Assembly (NCBI GenBank): GCA_937875605.1
Contig: CALLXZ010000005.1
Span: forward strand, 1 to 24,514
From: an uncultured Moheibacter sp.
GTDB taxonomy: Bacteria > Bacteroidota > Bacteroidia > Flavobacteriales > Weeksellaceae
DNA: 24,514 bases
Reading direction: 5' to 3'
Shown: in pieces, positions 13,709 to 22,120 of the stretch
Layout: every line of letters begins with the position of its first letter
Position numbering within the stretch: the first letter of the stretch is position 1
Translations under genes and position numbers: made by a program
Notes under the pieces: generated by a model
Told to the model about the DNA's origin: nothing
What the model saw: only the letters and a program-made list of their open reading frames with translations
Database searches by the model: none

Positions 13709-14470
13709 ATGAAATTTGCAATTTGCCAAGTAAGTGTGTCGCCTTTGCGGGCAGAGCCATCCGACCGTTCGGAAATGGTTTCACAAGTCTTATTTGGTGA
13801 AAAAGTAGAAATTCTGGACGTTAAAAAGAATTGGGTTCAGGTTAAATCGGATTTTGACGGATATTCCGGATGGGCAGATTTGAAACAGTTTTTGGAAGTT
13901 TCGGAGAAAGAATACAGTTCGATTCGAATCGATAAATTTTGTTCGGAAAGTTTTAATCTTGCCGTGGATCTGGAAATGCCTCTCACTCTACCAATGGGTG
14001 CGACGCTTCCTAATTTGAATGAAGGAAAAATTAAATTTGGAAACAAAGAAATTGATTATTTAGGCGAATTTCAATCTGCCAATTCGAGTAAATCAGATTT
14101 ACCACATTTAGCGATGATGTACCTGAATACGCCTTATCTGTGGGGCGGAAAATCCGTTTTCGGGATTGATTGCTCGGGAATGGTACAGCAGGTTTATAAA
14201 TTTTGCGGGATTTCACTGCCTCGCGATGCTTATCAACAAGCGGAAATAGGAGATGCATTGAGTTTTGTAGAAGAAGCGGAGCCGGGTGATTTGGCATTTT
14301 TTGACAATCCGGAAGGGAAGATCATCCATGTTGGAATCATACTTGAAGAAAATAAAATCATTCACGCCCATGGAAAAGTGCGGATTGACCCCATTGACAT
14401 CACCGGAATTTTCAATACCGACTCACAAACTTATTCACATAAATTAAGAGTCATTAAGAAAATTTTATGA
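13709..14470 (+). CDS. SH3-domain NlpC/P60 cysteine peptidase
   Basis: 253 residues. An SH3b-like domain occupies about 1-60 (SPLRAEPSDRSEMVSQVLFGE, VQVKSDFDGYSGWADLKQ), with a probable second SH3-like part at about 70-125. The C-terminal NlpC/P60 domain starts at YLNTPYLWGGKSVFGIDCSGMVQ. The catalytic set is Cys155, His207 (IIHVGII) and His219 (IIHAHG). This order is that of YkfC-like gamma-D-glutamyl-diamino acid endopeptidases, which cut peptidoglycan stem peptides. No signal peptide is visible, so it probably works in the cytoplasm on recycled murein peptides. Its place directly before mreB fits a wall-related job. Substrate specificity is inferred. Confidence 0.9.
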   Translation: MKFAICQVSVSPLRAEPSDRSEMVSQVLFGEKVEILDVKKNWVQVKSDFDGYSGWADLKQFLEVSEKEYSSIRIDKFCSESFNLAVDLEMPLTLPMGATLPNLNEGKIKFGNKEIDYLGEFQSANSSKSDLPHLAMMYLNTPYLWGGKSVFGIDCSGMVQQVYKFCGISLPRDAYQQAEIGDALSFVEEAEPGDLAFFDNPEGKIIHVGIILEENKIIHAHGKVRIDPIDITGIFNTDSQTYSHKLRVIKKIL

Positions 14471-14587
14471 TTCTGAATTTCAATTTATTGAAGGTTTTAG
14501 ATTGAACTTTTTCTCCAATTGTTTATAAATCTTCACATTTTCTGAAAAAAGACAATTTTTCCTTTCTTAAACTCGTTATAATTTATC

Positions 14588-14595
14588 TATTTTTG
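14588..14595 (+). promoter_or_regulatory. Candidate -7 box (TATTTTTG) for the mre operon
   Basis: TATTTTTG lies 40 bases before the mreB ATG. A near-consensus TTTC at 14563-14566 is 21 bp upstream, close to the expected -33 spacing. This is the best-placed promoter candidate in the window. Confidence 0.5.
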
Positions 14596-14635
14596 TAACC
14601 ACTTACCAAATGATCAAAAAAGATTTAGAGTTTAG

Positions 14636-15661
14636 ATGAATTTATTTAATTTTTTTACGCAGGAAGTAGCCATCGATTTAGGTACTGCTAACACACTTAT
14701 CATACATAACAACAAAGTAGTCATTGACAGTCCGTCGATTGTTGCAATTGACAGACGTACCAATAAAGTAATCGCCGTGGGGGAAAAAGCCAAGCACATG
14801 CAAGGGAAGACCCATGACGATATAAAAACCATTCGTCCGCTGAAAGACGGTGTAATTGCAGATTTCGAGGCATCTGAATTTATGATTCGTGAATTTATCA
14901 AACAAATTCCGGGCATCCGTGGAAAGTTTTTTTCTCCTTCACTTCGAATTGTAATTTGTATTCCGTCGGGAATTACAGAGGTTGAAAAACGCGCTGTAAA
15001 AGATTCTGCAGCGCACGTAAATGCAAAAGATGTACGTTTGATTTATGAACCGATGGCAGCAGCAATCGGGGTAGGAATTGATGTACAATTACCAAAAGGG
15101 AATATGATCATCGACATCGGAGGAGGAACTTCGGAAATTGCGGTTCTTGCTTTGGGTGGTATTGTTTGTGATAAATCCGTCAAAATTGCCGGAGACGTTT
15201 TCACAAACGACATCGCTTATTATTTGAGAAGTCATCATAATTTATATATTGGGGAGCGAACTGCGGAGCGTGTGAAAATTGAAGTCGGTGCAGCCATCGA
15301 AGATTTGGAACACGAACCAGAGGACATGGCGGTTCAGGGGCGAGATCTGATAACCGGAAAGCCAAAGGAAATTACGGTAAATTATAAAGAAATTGCACGC
15401 GCCTTGGATAAATCAATTTTGAGAATTGAAGACGCTGTAATGGAAACGCTTTCCCAAACTCCACCGGAATTAGCTGCCGATATTTACAATACCGGAATCT
15501 ATATGGCCGGAGGTGGTTCTATGTTAAGAGGATTAGATCAACGAATCAGCAAAAAAACAGGATTGCCTGTATTCTTAGCTGATGATCCTTTGCGTGCCGT
15601 GGTTCGTGGAACCGGAATTGCGTTGAAAAACATCGATAAGTTTACTTTCTTAATGAAATAA
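14636..15661 (+). CDS. mreB: Rod shape-determining actin homologue MreB
   Basis: Cytoplasmic membrane-bound actin-like ATPase that orients lateral wall synthesis. The phosphate-1 loop DLGTANT is at 14-20, the connect-1 segment EPMAAAIG at 138-145 (Glu138 for hydrolysis), phosphate-2 DIGGGTSE at 160-167, and the adenosine motif AGGGS at 291-295. The N-terminus MNLFNFF is short and amphipathic, as expected for membrane contact. 341 residues is standard. The gene opens the elongasome operon; mreC follows after 8 bases. Confidence 0.98.
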   Translation: MNLFNFFTQEVAIDLGTANTLIIHNNKVVIDSPSIVAIDRRTNKVIAVGEKAKHMQGKTHDDIKTIRPLKDGVIADFEASEFMIREFIKQIPGIRGKFFSPSLRIVICIPSGITEVEKRAVKDSAAHVNAKDVRLIYEPMAAAIGVGIDVQLPKGNMIIDIGGGTSEIAVLALGGIVCDKSVKIAGDVFTNDIAYYLRSHHNLYIGERTAERVKIEVGAAIEDLEHEPEDMAVQGRDLITGKPKEITVNYKEIARALDKSILRIEDAVMETLSQTPPELAADIYNTGIYMAGGGSMLRGLDQRISKKTGLPVFLADDPLRAVVRGTGIALKNIDKFTFLMK

Positions 15662-15669
15662 TCGTCGGT

Positions 15670-16524
15670 ATGCAATTCATCCTTAACCCCATCATCAAGA
15701 ATGGATTGTTTATTTTTTATGTTTTACTCGCATTACTTTCCTTTTTATTTACGTTCCGACAAAAGGTTTATCACAAATCGGTTCTGGATAAAACAAGTAC
15801 TCAAATGAGCGGGTATGTGGACCAACGCATTTCAAACGTTACCCAATTTTTTCATTTAAAAGACGACAATCAGGAATTACAAACCGAAAATGCTGAATTG
15901 CGCAAGCAACTGGAGCTGCTGAAAGGAGAAATTTCAGAATCCAATCCTGCGAGTGGCCCTGTTAACAATGTTGCTTTCCATCAAACCTATAGTTTCATTC
16001 CAGTGGAAATTATCAATAATTCCGTGATGAAAAATTACAATATGCTGACTATCAACAAAGGTTCGCGTCAAGGAATCGAGAAAGGAATGGGCGTGATTTC
16101 CGGAAACGGTGTCATCGGATATGTGTACAAAACTTCGGATAATTATGCCCGGGTCATGTCCACTTTGAATCCGAATGCTAAAACAACAGTTCAGTTAAAA
16201 AGTAATAAATATTTCGGGATGCTGGCATGGGATGGAAAAGATTCTCGTTATGCCAAATTACAGGAAATCCCTAAATACATAGAAGTTGTCAAAGGCGATA
16301 CCATCGAAACAGATGGGAAATCAGGTGTGATTCCGGGAGGAATTATGATTGGAACGGTTTTAAAATCAAAAATTGATGAAGTTACTGGCGAATTGGACAT
16401 CGTCGTAAAATTAAAAGAAGATTTTGCAAGATTACGCTATGCACAAGTGGTCGTAAATCTTGAAAAGAAAGAAATTATAGAAGTCGAAAAAATAGATAGT
16501 ACAGCACAAAATGCTAACCCTTAA
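15670..16524 (+). CDS. mreC: Rod shape-determining protein MreC
   Basis: Bitopic periplasmic scaffold that activates PBP2-RodA. One membrane helix lies at about 12-30. A coiled coil runs from about 60 to 92 (DDNQELQTENAELRKQLELL), followed by the beta-barrel domains with the conserved pattern INKGSRQGIEKGMGVISGNGVIGYVYKTSDNYARVMS. The second barrel contains DTIETDGKSGVIPGGIMIGTV. 284 residues is normal. The last 14 bases overlap mreD in another frame. Confidence 0.96.
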   Translation: MQFILNPIIKNGLFIFYVLLALLSFLFTFRQKVYHKSVLDKTSTQMSGYVDQRISNVTQFFHLKDDNQELQTENAELRKQLELLKGEISESNPASGPVNNVAFHQTYSFIPVEIINNSVMKNYNMLTINKGSRQGIEKGMGVISGNGVIGYVYKTSDNYARVMSTLNPNAKTTVQLKSNKYFGMLAWDGKDSRYAKLQEIPKYIEVVKGDTIETDGKSGVIPGGIMIGTVLKSKIDEVTGELDIVVKLKEDFARLRYAQVVVNLEKKEIIEVEKIDSTAQNANP

Positions 16525-17026
16525 ATTATTAGGAAATATCGTCACCATTGCCCTTTTGGTTTTACTGCAAGCATTTGTTTTCAGTAAAATCAACTTTAAC
16601 CATATTGCAACGCCCTACATTTATATTCTTTTCATTCTACTTTATCCGGCCTTTCGAAATCGTTATGTATTTCTTTTGTTATGTTTTTTGCTGGGTTGGG
16701 GAGTTGATTTATTTGAAGATACGGGTGGAATTCATGCTTTTGCGAGTTTAACCATCGGATTTCTAAGCAAACACATCATCCGCATGGTTTCCGGAACTAA
16801 ATTCTTTGAATTAGAAGAATTCCGCTATTCGGATTTTAATGCGGGACAATGGATTATTTATACCGCGTTGATGGTTTTTATCCACCATTTTCTACTCTTT
16901 CTTATGGAAAGTTTATCGTTTTCCAATTTCGGAGGAATTATGCTAAGAACACTTTCTTGTTCTGCATTTACTTTACTTTTTGTCTATTTCTATTTAATTT
17001 TGTTTAGAAAGAGAGCGGAACGATGA
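16511..17026 (+). CDS. mreD: Rod shape-determining protein MreD
   Basis: 171-residue polytopic inner-membrane protein with about five predicted hydrophobic helices and few conserved residues, as usual for MreD. The segment LLGWGVDLFEDTGGIHAFASLTIGFLSKHI matches the recognisable D-x-F-x-x-x-x-G-x-H-A-x motif of Bacteroidota MreD. It overlaps mreC by 14 bases and mrdA by 4 bases (ATGA), so synthesis is tightly coupled within the complex. Confidence 0.93.
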   Translation: MLTLKLLGNIVTIALLVLLQAFVFSKINFNHIATPYIYILFILLYPAFRNRYVFLLLCFLLGWGVDLFEDTGGIHAFASLTIGFLSKHIIRMVSGTKFFELEEFRYSDFNAGQWIIYTALMVFIHHFLLFLMESLSFSNFGGIMLRTLSCSAFTLLFVYFYLILFRKRAER

Positions 17027-18951
17027 AAAAGATTTATGTAATTTCTGCTATAGTTTTGATGATCATCGGGCTATTTGTCTGGCGGTTGTATTATTTACAA
17101 CTTTCCACGGATCGGTATAAACTAAACGCCATCAACACTTCCATAAAACAAGAAATCATCTTTCCCAACCGAGGAGATATCCTGGATCGGAACGGTGTTT
17201 TGTTAGTTAGTAATTCTTACAATTACGAAGTAGATGTCGTGCCCGCCATGATCACAGAAGAATTTGATACGGCAGCCTTTTGCGAAATGGCAGGCATTAA
17301 AGTTTCCGATTTTCATCGCCGGATGAAACAAATCAGACAAGACAAACACTATCGAGGAATGGCTCCTTATCCATTGATTAAAAATATTTCAAGAGAAAAT
17401 TATGCCAGGATTCAGGAACAGCTTTACCTCTACCCTTCTATGTCAATCGTAAAAAGACCGGAACGGAAATATATGGTTCATTCGGCAGGAAATATTTTAG
17501 GTTACATCAACGAAGCTAACGAAGCCTACATCAAAAAAGATTCAACCTATTACCGACCAGGCGATTTGGTGGGAATTGCCGGCGTGGAAAAATCTTATGA
17601 AAAAGAATTAAGAGGCGTAAAAGGAGTTAAAAATTATGTAGCAGACCGATTGATGAAATCTGTGGGTCCCTATAAAGAGGGTGAATATGACCAAGCAGCG
17701 AAGAGTGGTAAAACCATCACGTTGACCATCGATTACAAATTACAAGAATATGCTGAAAAATTATTACAAAATAAAAGAGGTGCAATCGTAGCCATTGATC
17801 CCCAAACAGGAGAAATCCTCGCTATGGCATCTGCCCCAACCGTTGACCCTAATTTATATTTGAATTCCGTAACAAGAAATGCAATTTTACGTGACACCGT
17901 TTCTATGTCCAATTATGACAGAGCTTCACAGGGAACGTATCCGCCGGGATCACCTTTTAAAATGATGACAGCTCTCGCAGGATTACAGATGGGAACCCTC
18001 GATGCGGACTCGACTCGATTTACCTGTAAACATGGTTTTCGTTATGGGCGAATGAAAATTGCATGTCATTGTGGACAATATTACCGTCCGATTTCCCTTC
18101 GACTTGCCATCGCAAAATCATGCAATAATTATTTCTCCGAAGCTTATCGTGACATTGTTCAGAAATACCCGAATGATTATGCAAAAGGAGTGGACGAATG
18201 GAAAGCCATCATGAACAGTTTCGGACTGGGAACTTATTTGAATAATGATTTAGCAGTGGGAAGTTCAGGATTAATTCCTTCGGGGAAGTTTTACAACAAA
18301 CGTTTTGGAGAAGGAAAATGGACGCCTTATCAAATGATTTTTAATGCAATCGGCCAGGGAGATATTACCACAAGTCCTTTACAGATGGCGAATTTCACTG
18401 CGATCATAGCCAATAAAGGTTCGTTTTACACGCCTCACATCGTAAAAGAAATTGACGGCGAACCGCAAAGCGATGAACGTTTTTCAAAAATAAAAAAAAC
18501 CTTGGTAGACGCTAAGCATTTCATTCCGATTATGGAGGGAATGGCACAAGTTTTTACAAATGGTACTGCTAGAGCTTATCTTTCCAAAGATTTCACACAA
18601 GCCGGAAAAACTGGAACAGCTCAAAATCCGCACGGGCAGGATCATTCACTTTTCACTTTAATTGCACCGGTTGAAGATCCGAAAATTGTGGTGGCAGTTA
18701 TTGTTGAAAACGGATATTGGGGTGCACGATGGGCAGCGCCCATGTCCACACTGATTGCGGAAAAATATTTACTGGACACCATCAAAAGAAAACATCTGGA
18801 AACCCGTATGGTAAACGGAAGTTTGGAAGGAGAATACAGAAGACAATGGGTTGACTACCTGAAACGCAAAGGATGGTACGTAGAACCCGTTAAGAAAGAC
18901 AGTTTAAAAAAAGACAGCATTGAGTCAAAGCAGATCGCTAAGAGGAATTGA
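17023..18951 (+). CDS. mrdA: Elongation transpeptidase PBP2 (MrdA)
   Basis: Class B penicillin-binding protein that cross-links lateral-wall peptidoglycan together with RodA. One N-terminal anchor lies at about 5-25; the pedestal has FPNRGDILDRNGVLLVSN and GNILGYINEAN. The transpeptidase domain carries SPFK (310-313, nucleophile Ser310, after YPPG), SCN (366-368) and KTGT (529-532). 642 residues is normal. Between the first two motifs a Cys/His group (Cys335, His337, Cys348, His349, Cys350) lies in a region comparable to the zinc site known in E. coli PBP2. The start overlaps mreD by 4 bases, and the 3' end overlaps rodA by 32. Confidence 0.97.
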   Translation: MKKIYVISAIVLMIIGLFVWRLYYLQLSTDRYKLNAINTSIKQEIIFPNRGDILDRNGVLLVSNSYNYEVDVVPAMITEEFDTAAFCEMAGIKVSDFHRRMKQIRQDKHYRGMAPYPLIKNISRENYARIQEQLYLYPSMSIVKRPERKYMVHSAGNILGYINEANEAYIKKDSTYYRPGDLVGIAGVEKSYEKELRGVKGVKNYVADRLMKSVGPYKEGEYDQAAKSGKTITLTIDYKLQEYAEKLLQNKRGAIVAIDPQTGEILAMASAPTVDPNLYLNSVTRNAILRDTVSMSNYDRASQGTYPPGSPFKMMTALAGLQMGTLDADSTRFTCKHGFRYGRMKIACHCGQYYRPISLRLAIAKSCNNYFSEAYRDIVQKYPNDYAKGVDEWKAIMNSFGLGTYLNNDLAVGSSGLIPSGKFYNKRFGEGKWTPYQMIFNAIGQGDITTSPLQMANFTAIIANKGSFYTPHIVKEIDGEPQSDERFSKIKKTLVDAKHFIPIMEGMAQVFTNGTARAYLSKDFTQAGKTGTAQNPHGQDHSLFTLIAPVEDPKIVVAVIVENGYWGARWAAPMSTLIAEKYLLDTIKRKHLETRMVNGSLEGEYRRQWVDYLKRKGWYVEPVKKDSLKKDSIESKQIAKRN

Positions 18952-20449
18952 TTGGACCACGATTATCATGTGTCTGATGCTCATAACCTTTGGGATTATG
19001 AACATTTACTCTGTGGAACCTGAAAAAGGCGAAAAACAGTTATTATTTTTCGGATTAAGCATTGTTTTAGTATTGGTTCTGATTTCGCTTTCTTCCATCA
19101 CTTCCAACTTTTTTGAAGTATATAGTCCCATTTTGTATCTCGGAGCGCTTGGGCTTTTGGTGGCCGTTCTGATTTTTGGAAAGGAAATAAACGGCGCAAA
19201 AGCGTGGTTCAATTTCGGCTTTGTCAGTTTTCAGCCCGCGGAAGTCGCCAAACTCGGAACCGGATTGCTTTTGGCTAATTTCATCAGTTCGCCATCTATT
19301 GAGATAAACGCAAGAAAAACCATTGTAACTGCTTTCTGCATCATCGGAATGCCGGTTGGATTAATTCTTTTACAACCCGATTTGGGGTCGGTATTGGTTT
19401 TCAGCGCCTTCATCGTAGCCCTTTACAGAGAAGGGTTTTCGGCTTGGTTCATTTTTATTCCGGTAATCGGCGGCGCTTTATTTTTACTCTCTATATCGTA
19501 TCCGGCTTATTATATTTTAACCGGATTGGGATTTTTAACTTCCTTGATCTGTCTTTTTACCGTTGCGTTTACCTATAACCGAACTTGGTTAAAAAATACG
19601 ATGGGAGTCCAAATAGGATTGGTCTTTTTCTTTATTCTGATTATGGCGATGCAGACATTTTTCCCTGAATGGGGCGCCATCACAGATGAAACTGCCAAAC
19701 AATATGCAAGTCCCGATATATTATCGTTCAATGTTTATTTTTATTCGGTAATTGGATTAATTATTTCGCTTTTATCCGCTTTTTCGGTTTCTTATTTTAT
19801 TTTAAAGGATAATTCCGATTCGCCTTATAAAATGTTCAGTTCCGAATTCGGATCAAATCAAACCTATGAAATTGCAATTATTTCAACGGTAATTTTCATT
19901 ATTGTTTCGGGGATTTCACTTTCGTCATCCAAAATTTATACGGAATTACCAAAACACCAGCAGGAACGGATTATGGTTCTCTTTGAAGGCGAAAAAAAAT
20001 TCCGTGATACGTCCGGCTATAATCTTTTGTATTCTAAAACCGCAATTGGTTCGGGGGATTTCTTAGGAAAAGGTTATATGCAGGGAACCGTGAAAATGGG
20101 AAAATTCGTTCCGGAACAATCTACCGATTATATTTTCTGTACAGTAGGCGAAGAATGGGGATTTTTAGGAAGTACGATTTTGGTATTGTTTTATGGCTTG
20201 TTTATACTTCGAATTTATTATCTGGCAGAATCACAACGAAGCCAATTCTCCCGGTTTTTTGGGTATTCGGTTGCCACGATCTTTCTAATTCATTATTTCA
20301 TCAACATCGCCATGGTCATGGGGCTTTTCCCTACGGTGGGAATTCCGCTTCCCTTCTTTAGTTATGGAGGAAGTTCGCTTTGGGCATTTATCACGTTGGT
20401 GACGATTTTTCTGATTCTAAATTATAAGGACAAGCAAAGTTTGATCTAA
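18920..20449 (+). CDS. rodA: SEDS-family peptidoglycan polymerase RodA, enlarged
   Basis: Membrane glycosyltransferase that polymerises lipid II and partners PBP2. Family landmarks include the N-terminal LRGIDW, KAWFNFGFVSFQPAEVAKLG, LLQPDLGS (150-157), GYNLLYSKTAIGSGDFLGKGYMQGT, and PEQSTDYIF with the catalytic Asp403, then the C-terminal FPTVGIPLPFFSYGGSS. No ATG precedes the first helix; the TTG at 18920-18922, inside mrdA, is the best start. At 509 residues it is longer than the roughly 370-420 of many RodA proteins. The extra length is a block at about 225-335 with additional hydrophobic helices, between the middle helices and the LPKHQQERI segment before the large catalytic loop. Confidence 0.95.
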   Translation: MSQSRSLRGIDWTTIIMCLMLITFGIMNIYSVEPEKGEKQLLFFGLSIVLVLVLISLSSITSNFFEVYSPILYLGALGLLVAVLIFGKEINGAKAWFNFGFVSFQPAEVAKLGTGLLLANFISSPSIEINARKTIVTAFCIIGMPVGLILLQPDLGSVLVFSAFIVALYREGFSAWFIFIPVIGGALFLLSISYPAYYILTGLGFLTSLICLFTVAFTYNRTWLKNTMGVQIGLVFFFILIMAMQTFFPEWGAITDETAKQYASPDILSFNVYFYSVIGLIISLLSAFSVSYFILKDNSDSPYKMFSSEFGSNQTYEIAIISTVIFIIVSGISLSSSKIYTELPKHQQERIMVLFEGEKKFRDTSGYNLLYSKTAIGSGDFLGKGYMQGTVKMGKFVPEQSTDYIFCTVGEEWGFLGSTILVLFYGLFILRIYYLAESQRSQFSRFFGYSVATIFLIHYFINIAMVMGLFPTVGIPLPFFSYGGSSLWAFITLVTIFLILNYKDKQSLI

Positions 20450-20573
20450 TTCTTTTCATTTCAAATAATCGGGATTTCGTGCGTCATAGAATGCATTATG
20501 TTGCAAAAATTTGATAAATCCATCAGATAAATTTATTTTTATAATCGTATCAAACTTTTGTACATTCGGTTGG

Positions 20574-21890
20574 ATGAAAAAAAAACTGTTTTTATTGTTT
20601 TTCGGATTTGTTTTCTGGTTTCAATTTTGCGAAGCGCAAAGTTTTGAGATAGAAAACGGAAAAGATAAATTTTCAGTTTATTTCAAACACATCGGAAATT
20701 TAATCATCCTTCCGATTTCGATCAATGGTTCTGTTCCGCTCAATTTCTTATTGGACACAGGATCTCCGTATACCATCATTACCAACCTTAACGCGATCCG
20801 GCATTTTGAATTGAAGAAAGGAAATTCAATAACCGTTTCCGGTTTGGGAAGAGACATTCAAAATATAGAAGCTTATTTATCAACCGGGAATTCGCTGACA
20901 ATTGGCAAAGCAGCATCTGAAAAGTCTGAAATCATTTTGATATACGAGCAAGGTTTTGACCTGAGCGGTCGATTTGGGATTCCGATTTATGGGATCATCG
21001 GTCATGACATTTTAAAAGATTTTATAACCGAAATCAATTACAGCCGTAAAAAAGTAACCTTCTATGAACCCGATTATTTTCACAAAAAGAAAAATCTGAA
21101 GAAATTTGAGTCGGTTCCGATTGAAGTTCGTGGAAAAAAACCTTATCTGAATTTGGCTTCAAAAATTAACGAACAAGAAATTCGTTTGGATTTATTGATT
21201 GATTCGGGAAGTTCGGATGCGCTTTGGTTGTTTGAAAAAAACGAAGAAAACATTTTCATTCCATCTGAATTCATCGAAGATTATTTAGGGTATGGATTAA
21301 ATGGCGAAATCCATGGAAAAAAGACACGGATCAGTGATTTGAAGATCGGTTCTTATCATCTTGAAAATCTGACGACTTCTTTTCCTGACAGTATTTCTAT
21401 TTCCAATGTGGTGCGCAAAAACCGAAACGGAACCATCGGTTCAGAAGTTCTGCGAAGATTTACTACGATTTATGATTATCAAAACAAGACTTTTTACTTT
21501 AAAAAGAACAAGTATTTCAAACAGGATTTTCATTATAATTTAGCGGGATTGGAACTCTACCAGCCTTACCCTGATTTGCCGTATCTGGAGGTGGCGTACG
21601 TACGAAAAAATTCGCCGGCTTATTTTGCCGGTCTGAAAAAAGGCGATGCTATCCGTTATGTAAACGAGAAGAAAATCAATACTTTTCTGGTCAATCAATT
21701 TGAGGATAAATATTCGGCTTATCAGGACAACACCATCTATCCGGATACTAAAAAAAGAGAGTCTATCACGCTCCCAGAAATCATCGAATTATTTAAAAGT
21801 GAAGTGGGACGAAAAATTAATATCGTTTACACACGCGGCGAAAATAAAGAGGAGCGTCATGCGAAATTTGTTTTGGAGAAGTCGATTTAA
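20574..21890 (+). CDS. Secreted retropepsin-like aspartyl protease with C-terminal PDZ domain
   Basis: 438 residues from ATG 20574; the frame upstream to a TTG at 20511 is not needed. A signal peptide (hydrophobic about 5-18) ends at CEAQS. Two aspartyl-protease half-sites follow: NFLLDTGSPYT (Asp61) with a later IIGHDIL, and DLLIDSGSSDALWLF (Asp210) with a later TIGSEVLRRF. The two lobes could form one pepsin-like or retropepsin-like active site within the chain. A PDZ domain occupies about 330-420 (PYLEVAYVRKNSPAYFAGLKKGDAIRYVNE). It presumably acts in the periplasm or at the surface; the substrate is unknown. It starts 124 bases after rodA with no clear terminator between. Confidence 0.87.
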   Translation: MKKKLFLLFFGFVFWFQFCEAQSFEIENGKDKFSVYFKHIGNLIILPISINGSVPLNFLLDTGSPYTIITNLNAIRHFELKKGNSITVSGLGRDIQNIEAYLSTGNSLTIGKAASEKSEIILIYEQGFDLSGRFGIPIYGIIGHDILKDFITEINYSRKKVTFYEPDYFHKKKNLKKFESVPIEVRGKKPYLNLASKINEQEIRLDLLIDSGSSDALWLFEKNEENIFIPSEFIEDYLGYGLNGEIHGKKTRISDLKIGSYHLENLTTSFPDSISISNVVRKNRNGTIGSEVLRRFTTIYDYQNKTFYFKKNKYFKQDFHYNLAGLELYQPYPDLPYLEVAYVRKNSPAYFAGLKKGDAIRYVNEKKINTFLVNQFEDKYSAYQDNTIYPDTKKRESITLPEIIELFKSEVGRKINIVYTRGENKEERHAKFVLEKSI

Positions 21891-22027
21891 ATCTTCCTAT
21901 GTAGTTCCTGAACTTTTGGATTACATTTGTGAAGAATAAAAATCCACCTGTCTGAATTGCTGAATTAATTTTAGGTAAAATCAAAAAATACCAAGATTTT
22001 GGTAGTAGCTTTTCCAAACATTCGACG

Positions 22028-22120
22028 TTACTTTGCAACTGTAAAAGCTTTAGGGCTTTTCATAGGTTTAGGTTAGTTAGTTAGGTGTACCCTCATTCTG
22101 GAAAGGATGAGGGTATTTTG
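22028..22120 (+). ncRNA. Candidate small RNA or short leader transcript
   Basis: A -7-like TTACTTTG (22028-22035; one mismatch to TAnnTTTG) is followed by a hairpin AAAAGC (22043-22048) / GCTTTT (22055-22060). A stretch with TAG triplets in all three frames comes next (22063-22084), then the hairpin terminator at 22088-22120. If transcribed it would be roughly 75-85 nt. No known RNA family is recognised from sequence alone, and a proper -33 element is not seen. Confidence 0.35.
22088..22120 (+). terminator. Intrinsic terminator in the 531-bp gap
   Basis: TACCCTCATTC (22088-22098) pairs with GATGAGGGTA plus one wobble (22105-22115) around a six-base loop and runs into TATTTTG. It lies about 200 bases after the protease stop, so it ends either that transcript or a separate small RNA. 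Confidence 0.75.

Noticed and set aside
14479..14492. Hairpin TTCAA-TTTA-TTGAA after the NlpC/P60 gene
   Set aside because: Only five mostly A-T pairs and no T tract; too weak to call a terminator.
20511..20573. TTG start of the aspartyl protease
   Set aside because: The ATG at 20574 directly precedes a clean signal peptide; the upstream residues would spoil it.
22063..22084. TTAG-rich repeats as CRISPR or telomere-like array
   Set aside because: The units are only 4-6 bases, five in number, with no spacers; too short for either.
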